The notes: generated by a model not told the origin, from the letters alone. 20,145 nt of DNA from Balneolaceae bacterium (GCA_003555185.1 PWFZ01000065.1:1-20145), one strand, 5' to 3'. Numbered from the stretch's first letter, positions 1 through 7,206 are shown. Numbers and translations are program-made.

Positions 1-205
1 CACTCTTGATCTTTACGTTATTCTCCTGATTGTACTGATAAACAGCAGTTCTCATCGAGTTAACACTCTTATCGTTTGTGTATTCAACTTCAACCGCCTG
101 ACCGCCCGGCTGTAGTTTATCCAAAGCATCCATCAAAGGCTTAAACTTTGATGATCTTCGCTTACTGGATTTTATTTGTGATCGTTTAACAAATTTTATG
201 TCCAT
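1..205 (-). CDS. Small protein of unknown function, N-terminal part (runs off left edge)
   Basis: An open frame starts with ATG at 205 and reads leftward for 68 codons without a stop to the window edge. The visible N-terminus is MDIKFVKRSQIKSSKRRSSK, very basic, followed by a stretch beginning KFKPLMDALDKLQPGGQAVEVEY and then a region with NSMRTAVYQYNQENNVKIKS. There is no signal peptide or membrane segment. The mix of hydrophobic and charged residues and the A-rich leader just before the ATG make it look like a real gene. I do not recognise the family. The basic start could bind nucleic acid, but that is a guess. The C-terminus lies outside the window. It reads in the same direction as the tRNA-Val gene to its right but is separated from it by a terminator and about 480 bp. 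Confidence 0.55.
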   Translation of the reverse strand, partial: MDIKFVKRSQIKSSKRRSSKFKPLMDALDKLQPGGQAVEVEYTNDKSVNSMRTAVYQYNQENNVKIKS

Positions 206-682
206 TTTCTAAAGTAATCTACTGTTTTTATTTATTCTTTGATTTTGAATAGTGCTTTTTCGGAATGTAATTATACTTTTTATCGTCTCTTACAATTAGT
301 AATAATAATTATTTATTTATAATTAATCCATAATTATAAAATCAAAACTTTATATACCTGTAAATAGATGTTAAATATCTGTCAAATAAATTTGTCACCG
401 GCGCTAATAGGGTAGATATTTCCAAAAGAAACATACTTTCCAATAAATCAACGCAGCATTTATTAATAGCATTACTCTATAGTAACCTATATAATAGGTA
501 CGTAGGAATTATTTAATAGTTTCTTTTATTATTTGGTTTCGTGTTAGAAAAAATAACTGAATGTAAGAGAAGTTTATATATAAACAGGGGGTCTAATTAC
601 CCATCGAATTCACTAAATTAGTAAAACTGTAACGTTTTCTCTCCCAGCCTTATTAGTTGATATTGTACTGTATACAAGAAAT
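206..682. other. AT-rich gene-free region with inverted repeats
   Basis: No convincing coding frame was seen on either strand. The stretch is strongly AT-rich and holds several short dyads. One is a 10-bp stem with a 5-nt loop at 316-340 (TTTATAATTA / TAATTATAAA). Another is a 6-bp stem with a 3-nt loop at 485-499 (ACCTAT / ATAGGT). A perfect 14-bp palindrome, GTTTATATATAAAC, lies at 572-585. Their roles are unknown. AT-rich DNA yields such dyads by chance, so they are recorded rather than interpreted. Confidence 0.5.
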
Positions 683-720
683 AAAAAAAGGACAACTCCT
701 ATCACTAAGAAGTTGTCCTT
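683..720 (-). terminator. Rho-independent terminator of tRNA-Val
   Basis: A perfect 10-bp stem, AAGGACAACT at 688-697 and AGTTGTCCTT at 711-720, encloses a 13-nt loop. Read on the minus strand, the stem is followed by a run of seven T residues (the A run at 683-689). It begins only a few bases past the 3' end of the tRNA-Val gene, as expected for its terminator. Confidence 0.85.
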
Positions 721-723
721 TTG

Positions 724-798
724 TGGGCGCTGAGGGATTCGAACCCCCGACCCCCTCGGTGTAAACGAGATGCTCTAAACCAACTGAGCTAAGCGCCC
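724..798 (-). tRNA. tRNA-Val (anticodon UAC)
   Basis: The minus strand folds into a complete cloverleaf. The acceptor arms GGGCGCT and AGCGCCC are fully complementary. The D arm is GCTC / GAGC. The anticodon stem TCTCG / CGAGG has loop TTTACAC, giving anticodon TAC (UAC), which reads valine GUA and related codons. The variable loop is five bases and the T arm contains the standard TTCGAAT. The discriminator base is A. CCA is not encoded, so it must be added after transcription. A Bacteroidota-type promoter lies about 20 bp upstream and a terminator directly downstream, so it is a single-gene unit. A short open frame overlapping it is spurious. Confidence 0.97.
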
Positions 799-817
799 TG
801 CTTTGTTGTAGGGACGC

Positions 818-849
818 CAAATATAAGAAGGTTATAGGTCCGCACAAAA
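818..849 (-). promoter_or_regulatory. Bacteroidota-type promoter of tRNA-Val
   Basis: On the minus strand TATATTTG (818-825) matches the -7 consensus TAnnTTTG exactly. A TTTG -33 element lies at 845-848, separated by 19 bp, which is the preferred spacing. Transcription would start just before the mature 5' end of the tRNA at 798. This is one of the best taxonomic clues in the window. Confidence 0.75.
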
Positions 850-888
850 CAGTTTTTACTTTTTCAGAAATTTTTTATCTATAAGTAG

Positions 889-907
889 TGGTTAACACTG
901 TTAACCA
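889..907. promoter_or_regulatory. 19-bp perfect palindrome, candidate operator of the fad operon
   Basis: TGGTTAACACTGTTAACCA is an uninterrupted palindrome with 9-bp arms around a single central C, ending 50 bp before the fadI-like start codon. Its size and symmetry fit a dimeric TetR- or GntR-type repressor site, and fatty-acid degradation operons are classically controlled by such acyl-CoA-responsive regulators. No regulator gene lies in the window, so the assignment is inference from position and symmetry only. Confidence 0.5.
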
Positions 908-957
908 AAATGCATATATTGTTGAAAAATGGCTTTTAAACTAAACAGAGCAGAATT

Positions 958-2253
958 ATGGCAAATACAAAAAATTCCAAGAGTGTTGTATTTATTGACG
1001 GTGGACGAACACCTTTTTTAAAATCAGGTACCGATTTCAAAAATAGGTCATCGTATGATCTTGGCAGATTAGCAGTCTCCGGCTTAATCACTAAAACCAA
1101 GGTCAATGGAGAGCAAATTGACCGAATCTATTTCGGCAATGTCATACAAGATATCAATACCAGCAATGTAGCCCGGGAATCTTCACTTGCGGCCGGTCTG
1201 CCGGAGCACATACCGGCAAATACAATCTCTATGGCGTGTATCTCTTCCAATATGGCGCTTACAACTGCAATGGACACCATAGTGACCGGAAATGCACGAG
1301 CTGCTATCGTAGGAGGAACCGAAGTAATGAGTGATATTCCCATACGTTTTAGAAAAAAATTCCGGCAAAAACTGCTCGAAACACAAAAGTATAAATCTCC
1401 CACAGACTACCTGAAGTTTTTTAAAGGGTTGTCTCCTTCTGACTTATTACCTGAAATCCCATCCATTTCTGAATATTCGACTGGAATAACAATGGGAGAA
1501 AGTTGTGATATGATGGCTGCTAAGTATGACATCTCCCGTGAAGAACAAGATGCATTTGCACTTCGCTCTCACCTACTTGCTGATAAAGCATCTGAGAAAT
1601 TATCTGACGAAATTTTTCCTGTGCCTGAGAATAACGGAAAAGACATCATCAACCGGGATAATGGAGTCCGTGGTGACAGCACCCCCGAAAAGCTCTCTTC
1701 ACTGAGGCCTGCTTTTATCAAACCACACGGAACCGTTACTGCAGGAAACTCATCTTTTTTAACAGATGGAGCTTCAGCCGGACTTGTAATGGATGAAGAA
1801 TTTGCCTTAAACCATGGATACACACCCAAAGCCACTCTCCGGGCATACAGCTATGTTGCCAATCGGCCCGACGATGACTTACTCATAGGCCCGGCTCACG
1901 CAGTGCCTGACGTTCTCGATAAATTGAACCTTTCATTAGCTGATATTGATGTTTTTGAATTTCATGAAGCATTTGCCGGTCAGATGCTAACCGTTTTGAA
2001 AGCATTGGGCAGTGATTCATTTGCCAAAGAAAAACTCAATAGAAAGGGAAAGGTTGGGATTATCCCCTATGACAAACTAAACAGCTGGGGAGGATCACTA
2101 TCTATCGGACATCCATTTGGAGCCACAGGTGTACGGTTGGTAACAACTGCCGCCAATCGACTCATCGATGAAAACGGTAAATATGCCCTTATTGCTGCAT
2201 GCGCAGCCGGCGGCCAGGGTCATGCCATGATTATTGAACTATATGAAGGGTAA
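958..2253 (+). CDS. fadI: Acetyl-CoA C-acyltransferase (3-ketoacyl-CoA thiolase), FadI type
   Basis: This thiolase catalyses the last step of fatty-acid beta-oxidation: CoA-dependent cleavage of 3-ketoacyl-CoA to acetyl-CoA and a shortened acyl-CoA. All catalytic elements are visible. The acyl-accepting Cys94 is in SMACISSNMA, His336 in FEFHEAFAGQ, His385 in SIGHPFGATG and the proton-donating Cys415 in CAAGGQGHA. At 431 residues it is longer than the usual ~390-residue acetoacetyl-CoA thiolases. It carries the extra central segment (about 130-175) typical of the FadI / trifunctional-protein beta-subunit branch. No membrane segment or signal is present. The start ATG is preceded by A-rich sequence without a clear Shine-Dalgarno, normal in this group. 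It is followed after 55 bp by the fadJ-like gene, with which it should form the beta-oxidation complex. A 19-bp palindrome upstream may control both. Confidence 0.93.
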   Translation: MANTKNSKSVVFIDGGRTPFLKSGTDFKNRSSYDLGRLAVSGLITKTKVNGEQIDRIYFGNVIQDINTSNVARESSLAAGLPEHIPANTISMACISSNMALTTAMDTIVTGNARAAIVGGTEVMSDIPIRFRKKFRQKLLETQKYKSPTDYLKFFKGLSPSDLLPEIPSISEYSTGITMGESCDMMAAKYDISREEQDAFALRSHLLADKASEKLSDEIFPVPENNGKDIINRDNGVRGDSTPEKLSSLRPAFIKPHGTVTAGNSSFLTDGASAGLVMDEEFALNHGYTPKATLRAYSYVANRPDDDLLIGPAHAVPDVLDKLNLSLADIDVFEFHEAFAGQMLTVLKALGSDSFAKEKLNRKGKVGIIPYDKLNSWGGSLSIGHPFGATGVRLVTTAANRLIDENGKYALIAACAAGGQGHAMIIELYEG

Positions 2254-2308
2254 TAAGACTCACACAGAGAGAAAATCATCCATTAATAAATTATTAAACA
2301 GCAAAATC

Positions 2309-4438
2309 ATGACTACTACAACAAAAATACTCCATAGTGAAATCATCGAGAATGTTGCCGTTGTAACCCTGAATACACCCGGCGAGAAAGTTAATAAGCT
2401 TGATGAAACCTTAATTGAAGAGTTCTCCTCATTTTTAGATGAACTGGAATCTAATGATGAAATTCTTGGCGCAGTTCTACTGAGTGGTAAAGAGGAAAAC
2501 TTTATTGCTGGTGCAGATATCGAAATGTTTAAAACCCGCACTACAGCAGAAGAACTTTCGGAACTCAGCTGGACGGGTCATGAAATTTTAAATCGGGTTG
2601 AAAATTTTAAAAAACCCCTTGTGGTTGGAATTCATGGCCCCTGCATGGGAGGCGGAACGGAACTTGCGCTGGCCTGCCATTATCGAATTGTATCTGATCA
2701 TTCTGCCACAAAGATAGGATTACCTGAAGTGAAATTGGGCCTCCTACCCGGGATGGGCGGAACTCAGCGGCTTCCAAGATTAATCGGCCTGCAGAAATCA
2801 CTTCCTTATTTGTTGACAGGCAAAAACATGTACTCCTACCAGGCCAAAAAAACCGGTTTTGCTAACGAAATCATTCATAAACATGGGTTAAAAGATGCGG
2901 GGATCAGTGCGGTTAAATCTCTATCGAAAAAGAAAGTAAAACCATCTGATAAGAGATCTCTGGCCGAAAAATTACTTGAGGGGAATCCGTTAGGACGTAG
3001 CGTGATTTTCAAACAGGCACGGAAAAAGACAATGGCACAAACCAAAGGGAATTATCCTGCCCCAATGAAAATTATTGATTCTGTAGCATTTGGAATAACG
3101 AATGGTCTTGAGGAGGGGTTGAAAAATGAATCAAAACTCTTCGGTGAACTTGCCGTAACTCCGGAGTCCCGGGCATTGGTGAATCTCTTTTTTGGTATGA
3201 CAAATGCCAAAAAGAATCCACTTGAAAAAAAGAAACGCGAAGTAAGAAATTTAGGTGTTCTCGGTGCCGGATTAATGGGTTCAGGAATCTCGCAGATCAG
3301 TATTAAAAATGGATTTCATGTCTGGCTTAAAGATCAGGAAATTGATCAGGCGATAAATGGAAAATCTACCATTGAAAAAGAACTGCAGGGCGAAGTAGAT
3401 AAACGAATCCTCTCTGATTTTGAAAAGGATGAATTAATCAGCATAGTTCATCCTACCGCTTCTTATGATGGATTTGATAAAATTGACGTTGTGATTGAAG
3501 CTGTTTTTGAGGATCTGAATCTAAAGCAAAATATCGTTCAGGAAGTGGAAAGTAATTCAAATAAGGACTGTATTTTCGCTTCCAATACATCATCACTTCC
3601 AATAAGCGACATAGCGGCAAAAGCAAAACGACCGGAAAACATAATAGGGATGCACTACTTCTCTCCTGTTCAAAAAATGCCGCTTTTGGAGATCATAAAA
3701 ACAGAAAAAACCGCTGACTGGGTAACAGCTACGGCTTATGACATTGGAGTACGACAGGGAAAAACGGTCATCGTGGTCAACGATGGCCCGGGATTTTATA
3801 CAACCCGTATTCTTGCCCCGTTTATGAATGAAGCCCTTCTGCTTTTAGAGGAAGGTGCATCTGTTGTACAGTTGGACAGAGCCATGAAAAGATATGGATT
3901 TCCCGTAGGTCCGATTGCCCTGTTTGATGAGGTTGGTATTGATGTTGGAGCTCATGTAGCTGATACACTCAGCGCTAAATTTGAATCCCGTGGAGCCAAA
4001 ACAAGTACCAAAGCGAAAGAACTATTAGATGCCGGATTTAAAGGACGAAAAAACAAAAAAGGATTTTATAAGTATGAATCTGACTCCAAAAAGAAAGAGG
4101 TGAACTCAGATGTCTACTCATTCTTTGGAGGAACTGAAAGAAAACGATTCAATGAATCTGAAATTCAGGAGCGACTCTTTTTAGTAATGGTTAACGAAGC
4201 CATCCTCTGTTTGCAGGAGGGAATTCTTACAAAACCTGTTGATGGAGATCTTGGAGCAATTCTTGGGCTTGGTTTCCCTCCATTTTTAGGAGGCCCATTC
4301 AGATTCGTAGACCGAGAAGGTGCTGCATCCATCCAGGAAAGAATGGAAAAACTTAAAGAGGAACACGGAAATCGTTTTAAACCTGCTGACCTGTTGGTCG
4401 AGAAGAGTGAAAAGGATGAATTGTTTTACAATGAGTAG
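2309..4438 (+). CDS. fadJ: Enoyl-CoA hydratase / 3-hydroxyacyl-CoA dehydrogenase, FadJ type
   Basis: This bifunctional alpha subunit of the beta-oxidation complex hydrates enoyl-CoA and then oxidises 3-hydroxyacyl-CoA with NAD. Numbering from the chosen ATG (709 aa), residues 1-190 are a crotonase domain. Its oxyanion-hole segment is IAGAD (66-70), and catalytic Glu118 (GGGTELALACHYR) and Glu140 (GLPEVKLGLLPGMGG) are present. Residues 313-500 are the NAD-binding Rossmann domain, with VLGAGLMGSGI at 317-327, NTSSLPI at 426-432, catalytic His449 in GMHYFSPV and Glu461 as its partner. Residues 500-700 are two dehydrogenase C-terminal repeats. An in-frame ATG exists at 2234 inside the fadI gene. 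I prefer 2309 because its product starts at the conserved beta-strand region, whereas the upstream 25 codons are low in conserved features and overlap fadI. It is cotranscribed with fadI. Length and domain order match FadJ/HADHA. Confidence 0.93.
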   Translation: MTTTTKILHSEIIENVAVVTLNTPGEKVNKLDETLIEEFSSFLDELESNDEILGAVLLSGKEENFIAGADIEMFKTRTTAEELSELSWTGHEILNRVENFKKPLVVGIHGPCMGGGTELALACHYRIVSDHSATKIGLPEVKLGLLPGMGGTQRLPRLIGLQKSLPYLLTGKNMYSYQAKKTGFANEIIHKHGLKDAGISAVKSLSKKKVKPSDKRSLAEKLLEGNPLGRSVIFKQARKKTMAQTKGNYPAPMKIIDSVAFGITNGLEEGLKNESKLFGELAVTPESRALVNLFFGMTNAKKNPLEKKKREVRNLGVLGAGLMGSGISQISIKNGFHVWLKDQEIDQAINGKSTIEKELQGEVDKRILSDFEKDELISIVHPTASYDGFDKIDVVIEAVFEDLNLKQNIVQEVESNSNKDCIFASNTSSLPISDIAAKAKRPENIIGMHYFSPVQKMPLLEIIKTEKTADWVTATAYDIGVRQGKTVIVVNDGPGFYTTRILAPFMNEALLLLEEGASVVQLDRAMKRYGFPVGPIALFDEVGIDVGAHVADTLSAKFESRGAKTSTKAKELLDAGFKGRKNKKGFYKYESDSKKKEVNSDVYSFFGGTERKRFNESEIQERLFLVMVNEAILCLQEGILTKPVDGDLGAILGLGFPPFLGGPFRFVDREGAASIQERMEKLKEEHGNRFKPADLLVEKSEKDELFYNE

Positions 4439-4470
4439 TCCTTTTGTGAGTTCATGTGTTAGTAAACACG

Positions 4471-4501
4471 TTGTACTCAGGGTTTAAAAATGGTATCTTT
4501 T
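4471..4501 (+). promoter_or_regulatory. Possible promoter of yajC
   Basis: A TTG at 4471-4473 and TATCTTTT at 4494-4501 (seven of eight bases of TAnnTTTG) are separated by 20 bp, 34 bp before the yajC start codon. The geometry fits a Bacteroidota promoter, but the final G of the -7 box is missing, so this is tentative. Confidence 0.4.
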
Positions 4502-4535
4502 CCCTGCTGAAAAAAATCAACTTAAAACTTCTTTT

Positions 4536-4853
4536 ATGACTTTTTTAAACCTGTATTTTCTAATGGGATCACCTGAAGGCGGTGGCGATGGTGCCTTAAT
4601 TAATCTACTGTTTCTGGGTGCTCTCTTTTTTGTATTTTATTTTTTCATTATTCGTCCGCAAAGCAAACGCCAAAAAGAGATACAAACCAAAGTATCTGAG
4701 ATGAAAAAAGGCGATAAAGTGGTCACGGGGGGCGGTATGCTAGGAGTTGTGAATTCAATAGATGACGATACTGTTCTGCTTGAAATTGATAGTGGTGTAA
4801 AAGCGCGTTTTCAAAAATCATCTATCACGGATGTAAATCCCAATAAGAAATAA
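4536..4853 (+). CDS. yajC: Preprotein translocase subunit YajC
   Basis: YajC is a small inner-membrane protein that associates with SecDF in the Sec translocon. The 105-residue product has a short N-terminus and one transmembrane helix at about 22-41 (INLLFLGALFFVFYFFIIRP). The hallmark RPQ.KR motif (RPQSKRQKE) follows, then a cytoplasmic domain with MKKGDKVVTGGGMLGVV and a C-terminal beta region, as in all YajC proteins. An internal ATG at 4563 (MGSPEGGG) would give a 96-residue protein of more usual length and cannot be excluded. The upstream ATG adds a short hydrophobic stretch and lies close to a plausible promoter. No secDF lies in the window. A strong terminator follows the gene and separates it from ribBA. 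Confidence 0.93.
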   Translation: MTFLNLYFLMGSPEGGGDGALINLLFLGALFFVFYFFIIRPQSKRQKEIQTKVSEMKKGDKVVTGGGMLGVVNSIDDDTVLLEIDSGVKARFQKSSITDVNPNKK

Positions 4854-4866
4854 ATAAAGCGATGGT

Positions 4867-4896
4867 AAAAACAGAAAGTTAATTCTTTCTGTTTTT
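4867..4896 (+). terminator. Strong rho-independent terminator after yajC
   Basis: A perfect 12-bp stem, AAAAACAGAAAG at 4867-4878 and CTTTCTGTTTTT at 4885-4896, has a 6-nt loop (TTAATT) and ends in its own T run, 13 bp after the yajC stop. An additional 8-bp complementarity, GATGGTAA at 4861-4868 with TTACCATC at 4907-4914, could form an outer or competing stem just before the ribBA ribosome-binding site. Confidence 0.8.
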
Positions 4897-4930
4897 CTTG
4901 ATTTAATTACCATCAGTTGGAGTCCAAATT

Positions 4931-6154
4931 ATGTCAGATAGTCCATTCCATAGTATACCCGAAGCGATTGAAGATATCCGTAACGGAAAAATGATTATCG
5001 TTGTAGATGACGAAGATCGTGAAAATGAAGGGGATTTTTTGATGGCCGCCGATAAGGCAACTCCGGAAGCCATTAACATAATGGTGAAGCACGGCAGAGG
5101 CCTGGTTTGCGTCCCTATTACACGCGAGAGAGCCCACGAGCTTGAACTGGACTACATGGTTACTGAAGGTGCCGATCCGGACGAGGCGGCATTTACGATC
5201 TCTATTGATCACAAAAAACTGACTACCACCGGAATCTCTGCACCCGACAGATCCAATACCATTAAGGAGATCATCAATCCGGATGCTAAACCCCGGGATT
5301 TTCGCCGCCCCGGACATGTATTTCCGTTGATTGGAGTAGATGGTGGCGTTTTACGACGCGCCGGCCATACCGAAGCTGCAATTGATTTTGCTCGTTTGGC
5401 AGATTGCGCACCCGCAGGAATTATCTGCGAAATTATGCATGATGATGGCGAGATGGCTAGGCTTCCTGAGTTGATAGAACTCTCCAAAAAATTTGATATG
5501 AAGCTGGTAACAATCAAAGATTTGATTGAGTACCGAATGGAGCATGAATCACTCATTAAAGAGATCTTTACAGTGGACATGCCTACGATTTACGGGGATT
5601 TTAACCTTCATGTATTTGAAGAATCCTTGACCGGAGATCATCATCTGGCGTTTGTAAAGGGATCATGGTCGGACGATGATACTGTGTTGGTTCGTGTTCC
5701 CTCTGCTAACGCTCTTGGTGATATATTTGGCAGTAAGCGCAGTGATAAAACAGCCTTGCTTCAACAAGCCATGCAAATGGTAGACAAATCTGAGAGTGGC
5801 ATTGTATTGTATATGAACCAAATGAGTCGTGAGCAGGGAATGGTTGATCAACTGCTGGCCATTAAACTACAGGACGATGGACTGAGTAAAGAGGAGATCA
5901 AAAAGAAACTTGGCGTAAAAATGGACTCCCGTGATTATGGGGTTGGAGCTCAGATTTTACACTCTCTTGGAGTTCGAAAGTTACGTTTGCTTACAAATAA
6001 TCCTGTAAAACGAGTTGGACTAAAAAGCTTTGGCCTGGAAATGGTTGAAGAAGTGTCTATTCCAACGGATCATTTGGATTTAACCCATCACGAGGAGAAG
6101 CTGGATAAAATTGAAACAAAAGATGGGTTTCTTAAAAACCTGATGCTTGAATAG
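4931..6154 (+). CDS. ribB: 3,4-dihydroxy-2-butanone-4-phosphate synthase with degenerate GTP cyclohydrolase II domain (RibBX-like)
   Basis: Residues 1-205 are a full RibB domain, which converts ribulose 5-phosphate to the four-carbon riboflavin precursor plus formate. DDEDRENEGDF (26-36), HGRGLVC (54-60), the TTTGISAPDR segment and HTEAAIDFARL (146-156) are all intact. Residues 215-375 have the GTP cyclohydrolase II fold (LVRVPSANALGDIFGS, RDYGVGAQILHSLGVRKLRLLTNNP). However, the three zinc cysteines of active RibA (SECLTGDVFGSLRCDC) are Asn260, Ser271 and Lys273, and the QEGRGIGL catalytic loop reads QMSREQGM. The second domain is therefore very probably inactive, like the RibX domain of published RibBX proteins, and a separate RibA would be needed elsewhere. 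A clear Shine-Dalgarno (GGAG at 4919-4922) supports this start. No FMN riboswitch fits in the 77-bp gap to yajC. Automatic annotation as bifunctional RibBA would be misleading. Confidence 0.92.
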   Translation: MSDSPFHSIPEAIEDIRNGKMIIVVDDEDRENEGDFLMAADKATPEAINIMVKHGRGLVCVPITRERAHELELDYMVTEGADPDEAAFTISIDHKKLTTTGISAPDRSNTIKEIINPDAKPRDFRRPGHVFPLIGVDGGVLRRAGHTEAAIDFARLADCAPAGIICEIMHDDGEMARLPELIELSKKFDMKLVTIKDLIEYRMEHESLIKEIFTVDMPTIYGDFNLHVFEESLTGDHHLAFVKGSWSDDDTVLVRVPSANALGDIFGSKRSDKTALLQQAMQMVDKSESGIVLYMNQMSREQGMVDQLLAIKLQDDGLSKEEIKKKLGVKMDSRDYGVGAQILHSLGVRKLRLLTNNPVKRVGLKSFGLEMVEEVSIPTDHLDLTHHEEKLDKIETKDGFLKNLMLE

Positions 6155-6171
6155 GACAACTTATCAGGTTT
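6136..6171. terminator. Possible bidirectional terminator between ribBA and lspA
   Basis: AAACCTGA at 6136-6143 pairs with TCAGGTTT at 6164-6171 across a 20-nt loop that contains the ribBA stop codon. It lies between two convergent genes only 22 bp apart. The loop is long and the T run only three bases, so the termination role is weakly supported. Confidence 0.3.
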
Positions 6172-6176
6172 AACGG

Positions 6177-6776
6177 TTATAATTCTATGCTGCTTTTATT
6201 CTTTTCAACAGAAGATTGATCTTCCTGATCAATCTTATCTTCTCCGTTGTCCTCCTCTTCCACAGGTAAAATCTGCTTATGAAATAGAAGCATGGCAATG
6301 ATAGCTGTACTTATTGCTATGTCTGCAACATTAAAGATGTATGGAAATACGGGTGTATTCCACAAAGTAAGATTAAAGTGAATAAAGTCTACCACGTGCC
6401 CATCAAGTACACCACCATAACCACCTACGATGCCCATAAAAATGCGATCGGTGATATTGCCTAATGCCCCACCTATAATCAGACCCATGCAGAGCAAATA
6501 GTAAAAGTTTGCATTATGCAGAGTCTTTAATATATAGACCAATATCCCGATAGTGGCTAATATAGCCACTATGCTGATAGCCGGCGTAGAAAGCCAGTCC
6601 ATACCCAATGCCATGCCGGGGTTTTTTGTGAAATTGAACGCAAGCCACCCCTCAATGATATCTAATCGCTGAAGTTCAGGAGTCGTTCTTACCAGCTGTT
6701 TTGAGATCTGATCCAGAATCAAAACAATAATTGCCGGTACAAATAGCACTGTTAATTTTTTATTCCGAAGTGTCAA
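6177..6776 (-). CDS. lspA: Lipoprotein signal peptidase (signal peptidase II)
   Basis: This inner-membrane aspartic protease removes signal peptides from prolipoproteins after diacylglyceryl transfer. Four membrane helices are visible (about 8-24, 64-84, 90-106 and 145-166). The family motifs are intact: NPGMALG (52-58), GGALGNITDR (102-111), the first catalytic Asp130 in GHVVDFIHF and the second, Asp152, in FNVADIAIS. The start is TTG at 6776, since an in-frame TAG lies two codons upstream and no ATG occurs before the first helix. The next candidate, a GTG ten codons in, would cut off the positively charged RNKK. A tail of about 28 residues rich in Glu and Asp follows the last helix and is longer than usual for the family. 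It is the third gene of the ileS operon, 10 bp after the DksA-like gene. Substrates in this window include the two lipoproteins at 15570 and 17904. Confidence 0.93.
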   Translation of the reverse strand: MTLRNKKLTVLFVPAIIVLILDQISKQLVRTTPELQRLDIIEGWLAFNFTKNPGMALGMDWLSTPAISIVAILATIGILVYILKTLHNANFYYLLCMGLIIGGALGNITDRIFMGIVGGYGGVLDGHVVDFIHFNLTLWNTPVFPYIFNVADIAISTAIIAMLLFHKQILPVEEEDNGEDKIDQEDQSSVEKNKSSIEL

Positions 6777-6786
6777 AAACTATGGA

Positions 6787-7191
6787 TTATCTTCGTTTTA
6801 ATTTCGCATCAATGCTCAACTGAGTGTGTGGAACAGCTTCAAGACGCCCTTTGGCAATCTTTTTACCCGTTACTTTGCACACACCATATGTTTTGTTATC
6901 AATACGTGTAAGCGCATCGTCCAAATAACGAACAAACTTTTTAGTTCGATTAAAAAGCATATACGTTTTTTCACGTTCCTGTGCATCCGTACCTGCATCT
7001 GCCATATGAAACGAGTATGCAGATTCATCTGATGCATTTTCCATACTTTCTCGCAGTGAATTCTGAAGTGTGTTCAGTTCACTTTCAGCTTCGTCTCTTT
7101 TTGATATAATGATATCCCGGAAATATTCAAGTTCTTCATCGTTATACGGTGAAATACGCTTGCTTTTTTTGGAATCCTTTGAAGATGCCAT
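6787..7191 (-). CDS. DksA/TraR-family protein with degenerate zinc finger
   Basis: The 134-residue product has a long helical segment (about 18-90, coiled-coil-like) with MADAGTDAQEREKTYML. The C-terminal DksA/TraR motif follows, YGVCKVTGKKIAKGRLEAVPHTQLSIDAK. The family acts in the secondary channel of RNA polymerase, often with ppGpp. In the C4 zinc-finger type the motif is CxxC...CxxC. Here only the first Cys (YGVC) survives and the others are Thr, Ser and Ala, so zinc binding is unlikely. My recollection is that Bacteroidota homologues commonly share this loss. The ATG is preceded by AAGG about 9 nt upstream, a usable Shine-Dalgarno. It lies 15 bp after ileS and 10 bp before lspA, which together form an operon. 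Its regulatory target is not evident from sequence. Confidence 0.88.
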   Translation of the reverse strand: MASSKDSKKSKRISPYNDEELEYFRDIIISKRDEAESELNTLQNSLRESMENASDESAYSFHMADAGTDAQEREKTYMLFNRTKKFVRYLDDALTRIDNKTYGVCKVTGKKIAKGRLEAVPHTQLSIDAKLKRR

Positions 7192-7206
7192 AAGCCCTAT
7201 CCTTTT

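Noticed and set aside
724..798. tRNA-Val as an attachment site of an integrated element
   Set aside because: No copy of the tRNA 3' end is repeated in the window, the terminator beside it is intact, and no integrase is present.
653..847. Short minus-strand open frame over the tRNA-Val gene
   Set aside because: It lies across the tRNA and its terminator, so the apparent peptide is a by-product of tRNA sequence.
2234..2308. Upstream ATG for the fadJ-like gene inside fadI
   Set aside because: The extra 25 residues lack family similarity, and the ATG at 2309 gives the expected N-terminus of the crotonase domain.
4854..4930. FMN riboswitch before ribB
   Set aside because: The 77-bp gap is taken by a simple terminator and lacks the conserved multi-arm FMN aptamer; it is too short.
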